From a virus, in the IMG/VR virus record IMGVR_UViG_3300010354_000249, positions 1-36,374 of that record: a stretch of DNA of 36,374 nt. The stretch is one strand, 5' to 3'. A program made the position numbers and the translations under genes. Of the stretch, positions 31,009 to 36,374 are shown in pieces. The notes beneath the pieces are model-generated. The model ran no database searches. It had not been told where the DNA came from and saw only the letters and a program-made list of their open reading frames with translations. The stretch's first letter is position 1. The number at the start of each line of letters is the position of its first letter.

Positions 31009-31039
31009 CAGGACAAAAGAAAGGGGGCGTTTAGCCCCC
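31009..31039 (-). terminator. Terminator between ssb and the sigma-factor gene
   Basis: GGGGGC (31023-31028) and GCCCCC (31034-31039) enclose a five-base loop; on the minus strand the hairpin is followed by TTTCTTTT and then, within 15 bases, the sigma-factor ATG. It may act as an attenuator controlling how much sigma is made by read-through from ssb. Confidence 0.72.
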
Positions 31040-31085
31040 GGGTAGGGTAATGCAGAACGAACGTGACTGCAAAGGCTGTTACAGC

Positions 31086-31424
31086 TCAGAAAGGCATGTC
31101 AGCATCGTCGGCTGCAGCCTTCTGTCGTGCAGGCAACGTGAAGTCGTTGACAGCTACATCGAGAGATGCGCCAGGGCTGCCATCTTTACGCTCAAACGTT
31201 TCGATGTAAGCCTGTCCTGTCACGGTGACTTGACTGCCTTTTGTGAGGTAGTCATCGACGACCTTTGCGCGTGGACCCCATACAGCACAGCGGAGCACTG
31301 TTGTATGTTCTTCCCCTTTGACCTTTTTGTTGACCATCAGGGTGAAATTAGCAACCTCACGGTCACCAACAGTTTTGAGTTCAGGGTCAGCGGCGAGATT
31401 GCCTACTGCGGTAATTTGGAGCAT
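31086..31424 (-). CDS. ssb: Single-stranded DNA-binding protein
   Basis: A 112-residue OB-fold SSB: MLQITAVGNLAADPELKTVGD, then REVANFTLMVNKK, RCAVWGPRAKVV, LTKGSQVTVTGQAYIETFER. The acidic tip DDADMPF matches the conserved C-terminus that docks SSB partner enzymes. Shorter than bacterial SSB, with almost no linker. Overlaps the previous gene by 22 bp. Works with the annealing protein and nuclease. Confidence 0.93.
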   Translation of the reverse strand: MLQITAVGNLAADPELKTVGDREVANFTLMVNKKVKGEEHTTVLRCAVWGPRAKVVDDYLTKGSQVTVTGQAYIETFERKDGSPGASLDVAVNDFTLPARQKAAADDADMPF

Positions 31425-31618
31425 GAGCCGAAGAACTTCGAGAGGATAATTGAAAGAGCTTGTTGTGGTGTGTACTGACGTGCCTGCATAAAGTGCTCTA
31501 ACTGCGTCCGCAGATGCGGTGGTAGCAGTTCAAGATCAGCAGGGAGATGAGGCTTCATGATGTTGCGTTGTGCGGCGTAAGCTGCTGCCATCTGAGCGTG
31601 CATCATCTCATCCGTCAT
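31403..31618 (-). CDS. Small hypothetical protein between annealing protein and SSB
   Basis: A 71-residue protein (MTDEMMHAQMAAAYAAQRNI...). Helical, Met/Gln/Ala-rich; LPPHLRTQLEHFMQARQYTPQQALSIILS could be a small DNA-binding or protein-interaction domain. Overlaps ssb by 22 bp. Function unknown. Confidence 0.6.
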   Translation of the reverse strand: MTDEMMHAQMAAAYAAQRNIMKPHLPADLELLPPHLRTQLEHFMQARQYTPQQALSIILSKFFGSCSKLPQ

Positions 31619-31633
31619 GGCACTGTCGTGGGT

Positions 31634-32332
31634 TTAGGTGGACAGTCGCTCCTGGATAAACAGCAGGTGTTTAGGGAGCGTGATGTGAGCAGTCATTAGC
31701 TCACCTTCTGGCACCGCAAACTCTTTATTGAACTCTTTGATGATCTTGTTGCGTTTAACAACAGGCTCAGCAGCTAACAGATCACGGATCGACTTGAGAT
31801 CCTTATCTGTAATTGGGAGTTCTTCAGGGTCAAGCTCTGGTGCCGGTTCTTCCTTTGTAGCAGCGGCAACAGGCTTTGCTTTTGCAGGAGCTGGCGGTGC
31901 AACAGTTATTGATGCTGGTTCACCTTTAGCCTCTTCTACTTCCTCTCTCGCCCACAGCTCATAACCAAGGCTAAAAAAGTAGGCTGCTGCAGCACAGAGA
32001 CCACGACGATGGGTATCTGTTAAAACGCGGCAGGAGACTTTTTCGAAAGCTACAGGTTGATTCCTGTGATCTTGACAAGGGTATGGAAAACAGACGGTAG
32101 ATTCCCCATCAGGACCACGGAAGTAGCCCATGATGTAGCCAGTACCGTCTGGTGCTTTCCAGACGTGGCTACCGTTGTCATCTTGCATCAGGGCAAACTG
32201 CCACCCTGGTGCTTTGGTGTGTAGGTGATTAGCGATCCGTGCCCAGCTGACGTAGTCTGCGGCGTAGGATCCAGTCCCTTTACGGAATACATCATCTTTA
32301 GTGATGATGCCCGCGAGGTTAGGGTAAGTCAT
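31634..32332 (-). CDS. DUF1071-like single-strand annealing protein
   Basis: A 232-residue protein. SYAADYVSWARIANHLHTKAPGWQFALMQDD, then YIMGYFRGPDGESTVCFPYP and VSCRVLTDTHRRGLCAAAAYFFSLGYELWA follow the DUF1071/Erf-like layout: a YxSWA start, a WxF strand, and the 'R.l.d..RrglC.a.A..fgLG.eLW' helix. Residues 140-175 are an Ala/Pro/Glu linker and the last 55 residues form an acidic helical tail. Proteins of this class anneal complementary DNA in phage recombination. Supported by neighbouring SSB and RusA. Family assignment is by pattern memory. Confidence 0.68.
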   Translation of the reverse strand: MTYPNLAGIITKDDVFRKGTGSYAADYVSWARIANHLHTKAPGWQFALMQDDNGSHVWKAPDGTGYIMGYFRGPDGESTVCFPYPCQDHRNQPVAFEKVSCRVLTDTHRRGLCAAAAYFFSLGYELWAREEVEEAKGEPASITVAPPAPAKAKPVAAATKEEPAPELDPEELPITDKDLKSIRDLLAAEPVVKRNKIIKEFNKEFAVPEGELMTAHITLPKHLLFIQERLST

Positions 32333-32775
32333 GAGGCGTTTTGTGTAAGCGCAGTGAGCGTGATAACAGCGCCAGGTTGTTCGTTTGCTGTGCAGTAACG
32401 CTTGGTAGCGGTGACAGTAACAACTTGACGGTCATCGTCAAAAAGGACACCAGTAAGGGCATCGTTAGTTGAGCGAATCAGCTTTTCAATGTCGCCATTT
32501 CGAGCTGAAGTGCAATGTTGGGGGGCGGACGGGAGGACGGTATTCTTTTTCCCATAGTGGGATGATGGTCGAAGGAACCGGAAGACCACCGAAAGGGACA
32601 TTGCTGGAGTGGTGTCCCATTTGGCAGGTTTGACGGCTAGGGCTGTGAACTTAACGTCCTGCCGCCATGGTTTGACATTCTTACTGGATTCCACCATTAC
32701 ACCGTTGCCCATGTGCCGCTTTGATCCTTGGGGCGCTGGCAACCCATGGACGGTGAAGGTGATGGAGTCGTTCAA
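32329..32775 (-). CDS. RusA-type Holliday junction resolvase
   Basis: A 148-residue protein: FTVHGLPAPQGSKRHMGNG (7-25), a central basic region, and GDIEKLIRSTNDALTGVLFDDDRQVVTV (94-121). RusA enzymes use a DxD(N/K) motif and a later DD to bind metal; here the motif is D95-I-E97-K98 with D113-D115. Glu for the second Asp is a conservative but unusual change. Resolves recombination junctions or branched packaging substrates. Overlaps neighbours by 4 bp on both sides. Confidence 0.85.
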   Translation of the reverse strand: MNDSITFTVHGLPAPQGSKRHMGNGVMVESSKNVKPWRQDVKFTALAVKPAKWDTTPAMSLSVVFRFLRPSSHYGKKNTVLPSAPQHCTSARNGDIEKLIRSTNDALTGVLFDDDRQVVTVTATKRYCTANEQPGAVITLTALTQNAS

Positions 32776-33083
32776 GATGTCATGCGAAGCTGGTAGAAGA
32801 CTGTCACATTTCTCTGTGCAAGTCCAGCGTCAATGTCTTGTTCTTTAATGGTGCGAATAGCTTGCTCAGCTACCTTGCTGTGCTTGTAGCTATTGCGAGT
32901 GCAGCGGATGTACCTTGCGTTGTCGAACTCGTAGATACCGTCGTCGGTTTGGTGCTCGTCAAGCTCGCCTAGTGCCATGGCACCTTCTAGCTGATCTTTT
33001 AGGAAGGCTTCGCGGGCGTCTAGCTCATCACGTTCTGCACGCAGTGAGATGAGTTCATTAATTAGATCCTTGGCGGTGGTCAT
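32772..33083 (-). CDS. Small coiled-coil protein of the recombination operon
   Basis: A 103-residue protein. N-terminal coiled coil (KDLINELISLRAERDELDAREAFLKDQLEGAM), then an acidic linker and an alpha/beta segment (YEFDNARYIRCTRNSYKHSKV). Its overlap with rusA by 4 bp indicates coupling. Unknown function. Confidence 0.6.
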   Translation of the reverse strand: MTTAKDLINELISLRAERDELDAREAFLKDQLEGAMALGELDEHQTDDGIYEFDNARYIRCTRNSYKHSKVAEQAIRTIKEQDIDAGLAQRNVTVFYQLRMTS

Positions 33084-33262
33084 TGTGCGCGTTGGGCGGT
33101 GGGGCAGAGGAGCTGTTGCTGCTCGATGTACTGCAGGGTGATACCTGCTGTGATGACTGCTGCTAGACAGAAGAAAAAAGGCAGACTGAAGCGTAGTGAT
33201 GGGCGAGAGTAGGAATCCATCAGGACGTACAGCCCGCGCTTGAGGCGGACGGTGCGTTTCAT
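33080..33262 (-). CDS. Small single-span membrane protein
   Basis: A 60-residue protein: basic start (MKRTVRLKRGLYVL), one transmembrane segment (FSLPFFFCLAAVITAGITLQYI), and a short polar tail. N-in topology is expected from the positive charges. Overlaps both neighbours by 4 bp. Role unknown; early membrane proteins often affect the host envelope or superinfection. Confidence 0.6.
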   Translation of the reverse strand: MKRTVRLKRGLYVLMDSYSRPSLRFSLPFFFCLAAVITAGITLQYIEQQQLLCPTAQRAQ

Positions 33263-33468
33263 GCGGCGGTGATCCTGATGCGGTTGGTGAGGTCTTGGAT
33301 CAGATCACGCCCGTAATCGCTACCGGGGTCGCTGCCGTAACGGCGGAGGACTTCGGCTGCCAGCTCGATCAGTGTGTCGCCTAGTTCGTTGCAGATGTAG
33401 TCGTCGAGATCGCTAGCGAGGTCACGGGCTAGCTGGGTCTCTTCTGCAGCGGTGAGGTCGTAGGTCAT
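33259..33468 (-). CDS. Small acidic helical protein
   Basis: A 69-residue protein (MTYDLTAAEETQLARDLASD...), acidic, with an amphipathic helix and YGRDLIQDLTNRI near the end. First gene after a candidate promoter and operator-like palindrome (33492-33544), so it starts a sub-operon that includes rusA, the annealing protein and ssb. Unknown family. Confidence 0.6.
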   Translation of the reverse strand: MTYDLTAAEETQLARDLASDLDDYICNELGDTLIELAAEVLRRYGSDPGSDYGRDLIQDLTNRIRITAA

Positions 33469-33491
33469 GGGACTTGTTGCGCATTGGGCGG

Positions 33492-33507
33492 TGAGGCATC
33501 TGCCTCA
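33492..33507. promoter_or_regulatory. Palindromic operator-like site
   Basis: Perfect inverted repeat TGAGGCATCTGCCTCA, 7-bp arms around TC. It lies between a candidate -10 box (33515-33520, minus strand) and the start of the gene at 33468, where a repressor would block transcription of the recombination sub-operon. Confidence 0.5.
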
Positions 33508-33514
33508 TGGAACC

Positions 33515-33544
33515 ATTATGGCACCAAAAAGGGTGGAAAGTAAA
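33515..33544 (-). promoter_or_regulatory. Candidate leftward promoter of the recombination sub-operon
   Basis: On the minus strand TTTACT (33544-33539), an 18-bp spacer and CATAAT (33520-33515). It overlaps the terminator of the preceding dcd gene, so dcd transcription ends as this one begins. Confidence 0.45.
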
Positions 33545-33556
33545 GCCATTCCACCC
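33526..33556 (-). terminator. Rho-independent terminator after dcd
   Basis: GGGTGGAA (33531-33538) pairs perfectly with TTCCACCC (33549-33556); on the minus strand the stem is followed by TTTTT (33530-33526). It ends the leftward transcript 25 bp after the dcd stop. Confidence 0.8.
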
Positions 33557-33580
33557 CTGAAGCAAAATGAAAAGTGCCGC

Positions 33581-34111
33581 TCAGCCCTGTTGATCGAGCT
33601 GCTTAGATCCGGTGGTGCTCAGATCCTTGTTGTAGTGACCGACCTGCGCGTAGCTCAGCACAGGTTTCTGGCTCATACGGAAGAACACCATCTGACCAAT
33701 CTTCATGCCTGGATACAGCGGCAGCGGCAGTAGCTGGCGGCTGTTCTTTAGCTCCAGTGTCAGCACGCTGCCATTCCAACCTGGATCTGCGTAGCCAGCG
33801 TGAAGGTTTTCGTATCCTTCCCGTGCGCGGCTTGACTTGAGGAAGAACAAGCCAGCGATGTTTTCTGGCATGTTGAAGACCTCGATGGTCTGAGCAAGGA
33901 TGAACTGCCCAGGCTTTAGCTCGTAGGGATTGTCTGCAGTGCGTCCTGCAATGCTGAGTGGGCGCATGTCTAGGTTCTCTGCAGACTCGATCATGATCGT
34001 GTCACCAAGACGCAGATCAAGACTGGCTGGATTGACCAATGCCTCTTCATAGTTTTGCACCATGCCATCGGTGCAGAGTGCTTTAATCTCGTAGTCGCAG
34101 AGGATGGTCAT
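33581..34111 (-). CDS. dcd: dCTP deaminase (Dcd/dUTPase fold)
   Basis: A 176-residue protein from ATG 34111 (MTILCDYEIKAL). Motifs: NPASLDLRLGD, then MPENIAGLFFLKSSRAREGYENLHAGYADPGWNGSVLTLELKN, and PLYPGMKIGQMVFF. These hold the SSxAR substrate site and the ADPGxxGxLTLE catalytic Glu of dCTP deaminases. The enzyme turns dCTP into dUTP, feeding thymidylate synthesis, and lowers dCTP. A longer open frame to 34351 would add 80 residues with no match to the family and is not favoured. A terminator follows the stop. Confidence 0.88.
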   Translation of the reverse strand: MTILCDYEIKALCTDGMVQNYEEALVNPASLDLRLGDTIMIESAENLDMRPLSIAGRTADNPYELKPGQFILAQTIEVFNMPENIAGLFFLKSSRAREGYENLHAGYADPGWNGSVLTLELKNSRQLLPLPLYPGMKIGQMVFFRMSQKPVLSYAQVGHYNKDLSTTGSKQLDQQG

Positions 34112-34347
34112 TGATTGGTTTGACTGAAGCTTGAATTTAGTTGTTGGGGACTTACAAACGGAAAGCTGCTTACACGGTGCCTCTAAAAGGGAGAACGCAC
34201 CCCTGTGGAACCACACCGCGTCCTCGCTGGGAACCTGTAGCTTCACGCGCTTGGGAGTCGTACTCCACCAGTTAGCCCGACCAGTGGCATCCCCTGCGCA
34301 GGCAGCAAGCCGAACAACGGGATCAGTTGCTCCGTTACGCCCCACCA
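34112..34347 (-). other. Structured leader region upstream of dcd, no convincing gene
   Basis: About 236 bp between a small ORF and dcd. The frame is open but its translation does not look like a protein family. On the minus strand several hairpins are visible: CCTGCGCAGG palindrome, GGAG-TACGA-CTCC, TGTGG-TT-CCACA, and GGTGC ... CTC-CCTTTTA-GAG-GCACC. It may be a structured RNA or 5' leader controlling dcd. I checked for tRNA and the glutamine-riboswitch core and did not find either. Confidence 0.4.
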
Positions 34348-34533
34348 TCACTGCTCGTGATAATGCTTTGTTGCATCTAGTTGCCAGCAGTATTCAAGAT
34401 AGGCAACTTGCCACTCTGCTTCGCTATCAAGCATATATCGCTGAATCGGACTGAGCTTAATGCAGTCTTCAGCAGGAATACGATCAAACGAAGCAAGAAT
34501 ACGCTTGCAGATAAACCACAAAGCACGAAGCAT
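34348..34533 (-). CDS. Small hypothetical protein
   Basis: A 61-residue protein (MLRALWFICKRILASFDRIP...), Trp/Tyr/Cys-rich with a basic hydrophobic start and an acidic middle. It overlaps the stop of 34533-35210 by one base, so it is co-translated. Function unknown. Confidence 0.55.
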   Translation of the reverse strand: MLRALWFICKRILASFDRIPAEDCIKLSPIQRYMLDSEAEWQVAYLEYCWQLDATKHYHEQ

Positions 34534-35210
34534 TACTCTTGATCCTTGTTGAAGTTAACAACCTCAGTGACAGCGCCTTTGAAGCCGTGGTAATACAACA
34601 CGCCTTTACGCTGCTCGTCTGGGCAGAAACATTCATAGCGAAGATCACGCACGATGTCGGTTAAAAGTGACAGAGCGTCATTCATTTCAAAAATTGCGTT
34701 TGAATGACACTCATCAGAATCGTCGTCATACCACCGGCACATTGCGTTGTTGACACAGCTTTGAACAACTTTGAGCTGTGCTTCATATTTTTCAAGCCAT
34801 TCACCCTTCAGGACCAGACGCTGCAGTTTGTCCTGGTGCATTTCTTTCTGTCGCTTTTCAGCGTCAATTTTGTTCTGATCCATCCTGGGTGTTGTCAAAG
34901 TGCGCTCCTTGATAGCAGCTTGGGTTTCAGACGGTTGGTTGGCTAAAGGCAAAGCCCAGGCGATCAGGTCATTACCGTTTTGTGCAGGACCACGAATGGC
35001 AGCACGGATAGGAACTGTAGAAGGCACGACTGCCCACCAGTCCTCATGGTCTGGCTCAAATACGATCACATCAGCAAAGCCCTCGACCGGCGAGTGCATA
35101 AACGCGGTTTTACCGCCTTGCTTTTTGCCGTTTTTTACGGTTTGCTCAAGGTTGCGCCAGCGATACGGCACAGCCTCGATTGATTTTGGGTAGTTGATCG
35201 TTTTAGTCAT
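34533..35210 (-). CDS. Hypothetical protein, largest unknown of the leftward block
   Basis: A 225-residue protein. N-terminal part YRWRNLEQTVKNGKKQGGKTAFMHSP and FADVIVFEPDHEDWWAVVPS looks alpha/beta; a central charged helix (QNKIDAEKRQKEMHQDKLQRLVLKGEWLEKY) is followed by CVNNAMCRWYDDDSDECH and ECFCPDEQRKG, a possible Cys-metal cluster. No family recognised. It overlaps 35207-35410 by 4 bp. Confidence 0.65.
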   Translation of the reverse strand: MTKTINYPKSIEAVPYRWRNLEQTVKNGKKQGGKTAFMHSPVEGFADVIVFEPDHEDWWAVVPSTVPIRAAIRGPAQNGNDLIAWALPLANQPSETQAAIKERTLTTPRMDQNKIDAEKRQKEMHQDKLQRLVLKGEWLEKYEAQLKVVQSCVNNAMCRWYDDDSDECHSNAIFEMNDALSLLTDIVRDLRYECFCPDEQRKGVLYYHGFKGAVTEVVNFNKDQE

Positions 35211-35410
35211 GAGAAGCCCTCTTCAAGGTCAACGGTGATGCCACATTCATTCCAGAGACGTGCGGCATAAAGTTTGCGCAGCTCGCGCACTTCACTTGCT
35301 TTTTCCCAGTTGGCGTGGCGCAGGAAATAGTATTCGCGCTTTGTTTCCCAGGTGTAGCCGGTGAACATAAGTTCACTGGGAACTGATTTAACAAGATTGC
35401 GATAGTTCAT
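35207..35410 (-). CDS. Small hypothetical protein
   Basis: A 67-residue protein (MNYRNLVKSVPSELMFTGYT...), basic and aromatic with a helical core (FLRHANWEKASEVRELRKLYAARLWNECGI). Overlaps both neighbours by 4 bp (ATGA). Unknown role in the early leftward operon. Confidence 0.6.
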   Translation of the reverse strand: MNYRNLVKSVPSELMFTGYTWETKREYYFLRHANWEKASEVRELRKLYAARLWNECGITVDLEEGFS

Positions 35411-35637
35411 CGGCGGCGCGTGTGAAACATCTCTGTCAGTTTGGCATTTAGTTTGATGATTTCGTCAGCCCAACTGCCGGCTTCAATTTCAGCATTTCCA
35501 CTTTCAGGATCGACGAGGGTGTTGTGAGCATTTCGGGCTAACTCATACAGCAGATCAAGTTCAACAGCATCGAACTGACAGACGTAGATGTGATCATGCC
35601 TGTTGCTACTGGTGCAGTCTGGATCAAGCTGTTTCAT
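35407..35637 (-). CDS. Small hypothetical protein
   Basis: A 76-residue protein from ATG 35637 (MKQLDPDCTSSNRHDHIYVC...). Longer starts up to 35754 would run antiparallel-frame over the upstream gene and are not supported. Helical middle (AVELDLLYELARNAHNTLV), then ELIKLNAKLTEMFHTRRR-like end. Overlaps its upstream neighbour by 14 bp. Unknown. Confidence 0.6.
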   Translation of the reverse strand: MKQLDPDCTSSNRHDHIYVCQFDAVELDLLYELARNAHNTLVDPESGNAEIEAGSWADEIIKLNAKLTEMFHTRRR

Positions 35638-35830
35638 TTTTAGACCTCCATTCTCCACACCAATCTTCAGAAAAAACATCTGGCTGCTTCCAGAAAATGT
35701 CTGACGAATCAGTAGTGGCAATTGGTTTTGGTGCGTATCGTCGGCATAGACCATCCACCTGATCTATCTCTCGATAAAACCTACAGTTACAGCAAGCCTG
35801 ATTTTCAAGAGAAGTTTTAAAGCTTGTCAT
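35624..35830 (-). CDS. Small Cys-rich (zinc-ribbon-like) protein
   Basis: A 68-residue protein with GGAGG about 7 bases before its ATG. Pattern ACCNCRFYREIDQVDGLCRRYAPKP ... DVFSEDWCGEW has four or five Cys arranged as in small metal-binding phage proteins (CxxCxxF ... GxCRRxxP ... DWCGEF). Probably binds Zn or Fe-S. Specific role unknown. Confidence 0.68.
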   Translation of the reverse strand: MTSFKTSLENQACCNCRFYREIDQVDGLCRRYAPKPIATTDSSDIFWKQPDVFSEDWCGEWRSKNETA

Positions 35831-35949
35831 CGCTGAACCTCCTGTGTGCCGCTATGGGTACTGCCGTGATGGCCGCTGGCTTCAATGCTGATCATGGCAA
35901 AGACTGATGCAGCAAATAGGAAGCAGATGAAGTTGTTAACGACGTTCAG
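35827..35949 (-). CDS. Possible very small membrane peptide
   Basis: An uninterrupted 40-codon stretch between two genes, starting with CTG (35949) and ending on TGA overlapping the next ATG. It encodes one membrane-type segment (FICFLFAASVFAMISI) and a His/Ser/Gly-rich tail. The only in-frame ATG (position about 35895) leaves 22 residues. No standard start codon makes this a low-confidence call. Confidence 0.3.
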   Translation of the reverse strand: MNVVNNFICFLFAASVFAMISIEASGHHGSTHSGTQEVQR

Positions 35950-35953
35950 CGTT

Positions 35954-36139
35954 TTAGTAGCTGTTCCACGCGTCCGCTTGCGGGACGTATTCGACGTGGA
36001 ACGTCGCACCCTCGATGCGACAGGAACGTCTGAGAATGTCAAGCTTGTCGTAGGCGACAGCTTCGAGAAACGCGGCAGTGCCGGTTGGGACGGTGCGTGT
36101 TCCAAGGTCATCGGTAACAGTGCAAAAGACTTCGTACAT
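35954..36139 (-). CDS. Small hypothetical protein
   Basis: A 61-residue protein (MYEVFCTVTDDLGTRTVPTG...) starting 3 bp after the stop of the junction-spanning gene. The layout (TAAFLEAVAYDKLDILRRSCRIEGATFHVEYVPQADAW) suggests a small alpha/beta fold. A longer overlapping frame (35827-36288) in another register is judged a shadow. Unknown function. Confidence 0.6.
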   Translation of the reverse strand: MYEVFCTVTDDLGTRTVPTGTAAFLEAVAYDKLDILRRSCRIEGATFHVEYVPQADAWNSY

Positions 36140-36142
36140 GGA

Positions 36143-36374
36143 TTAGATGGTAAGCGGATCAAAGTCACCGCCTGTAGTTTTTGTGCTGCTGATATACCAA
36201 CGACGAAACATGGCAGCTTCGCAGTCGTCGTACTTATGAATCTTGCAGCGTGACTGGGGGTAGAAATCTGGACGGTTGACATGCTCAAACCAAACTGACT
36301 TGTCAGTGCGTTTGATACAGATCACAGGGAAATCGCTATGAGCGCAGGTCAGAGTCCCGAAGTAGACCTGTCCA
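36143..36374 (-). CDS. Small hypothetical protein, remainder of the junction-spanning gene
   Basis: This is the body and C-terminus of the 82-residue protein whose start codon is at 140-138 on the minus strand. Reading only the right end would give a false internal start at 36325. The stop is 3 bp before the start of the next leftward gene (36139). Function is unknown. The Trp/Phe/Tyr/Cys-containing sequence has no transmembrane segment or recognisable motif. Its integrity is the main evidence that the genome is circular or permuted. Confidence 0.75.
   Translation of the reverse strand, partial: GQVYFGTLTCAHSDFPVICIKRTDKSVWFEHVNRPDFYPQSRCKIHKYDDCEAAMFRRWYISSTKTTGGDFDPLTI
36252..36374. repeat. 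Terminal direct repeat, right copy
   Basis: Identical to 1-123. Collapsing the two copies gives a 36,251-bp circle. Confidence 0.95.

Noticed and set aside
31050-31478. 142-codon plus-strand frame opposite ssb
   Set aside because: Antisense to a certain SSB; the translation shows no domain and the leftward operon is continuous here.
34112-34347. tRNA, cobalamin riboswitch or glutamine riboswitch
   Set aside because: A GCCACTGG stretch and T-loop-like GGTTC occur, but the other conserved elements and spacing of these RNAs are missing.
34112-34351. N-terminal extension of dcd to ATG 34351
   Set aside because: The 80 added residues do not match the family, which starts near the ATG at 34111. 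Kept instead as a possible structured RNA/leader.
34131-34454. 107-codon plus-strand frame in the dcd leader region
   Set aside because: It lacks protein-like composition, partly overlaps a leftward gene and has no ribosome site; the region looks more like a structured leader.
35827-36288. 153-codon minus-strand frame over two small genes
   Set aside because: Different register from the junction gene and 35954-36139, both of which have tight operon spacing. Only its last 40 codons were kept as a weak candidate.

Overview
The window is a complete or nearly complete genome of a small tailed (siphovirus-like) bacteriophage. Its first and last 123 bases are identical (1-123 = 36252-36374), and a minus-strand gene reads straight through that join, so the unique genome is about 36,251 bp and is circular or circularly permuted. 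The cut point is an assembly artefact inside a gene. A cyanobacterial host is likely. A cyAbrB-type regulator, a family essentially confined to cyanobacteria, sits between terminase and portal, and there is a full-length RpoD-like sigma factor. Several small proteins also look like ones I associate with picocyanobacterial phages. I see no integrase, excisionase, tRNA, CRISPR array, DNA polymerase, primase or helicase.

The layout is two opposed transcription blocks that leave one control region (about 1.24-1.58 kb). Rightward: a ribbon-helix-helix-like regulator; a winged-helix replication initiator whose gene contains six 16-bp iterons plus an A-rich unwinding-type region (the probable origin); five small early genes; and a sugar/DNA-modification-type cassette at 3.49-6.26 kb (UDP-glucuronate decarboxylase, small ORF, ParB-like protein, TET/JBP-associated-type glycosyltransferase). 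Then come terminase small and large subunits, cyAbrB, DUF4055 portal, Mu-F-like head protein, small basic proteins, scaffold, major capsid, decoration protein, connector and neck genes, major tail protein, tail assembly chaperone with a -1 frameshift site, tape measure, tail-tip proteins, tail fibre and its chaperone. The lysis group follows, ending in a GH24 + M15 bifunctional endolysin at 29.1 kb.

Leftward, from 1.25 kb through the circular join down to 29.1 kb: a PD-(D/E)XK exonuclease, many small ORFs, dCTP deaminase, a RusA-type resolvase, a DUF1071-like single-strand annealing protein, SSB, the sigma factor and an NrdR-like zinc ribbon. The exonuclease, annealing protein, SSB and resolvase form a recombination set. 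The phage presumably marks its own origin with the iteron-binding initiator and borrows the host replisome.

The two most distinctive things are the compact, overlapping UXS-ORF79-ParB-TAGT cassette immediately upstream of terminase, which suggests pentose (xylose-derived) glycosylation of DNA or another phage target, and the iteron array inside the initiator gene. Smaller items of interest are a GGGAAAC slippery site for the tail chaperone, two palindromic operator-like sites at candidate promoters, terminator-like hairpins in unexpected places, and a 236-bp hairpin-rich leader upstream of dcd.
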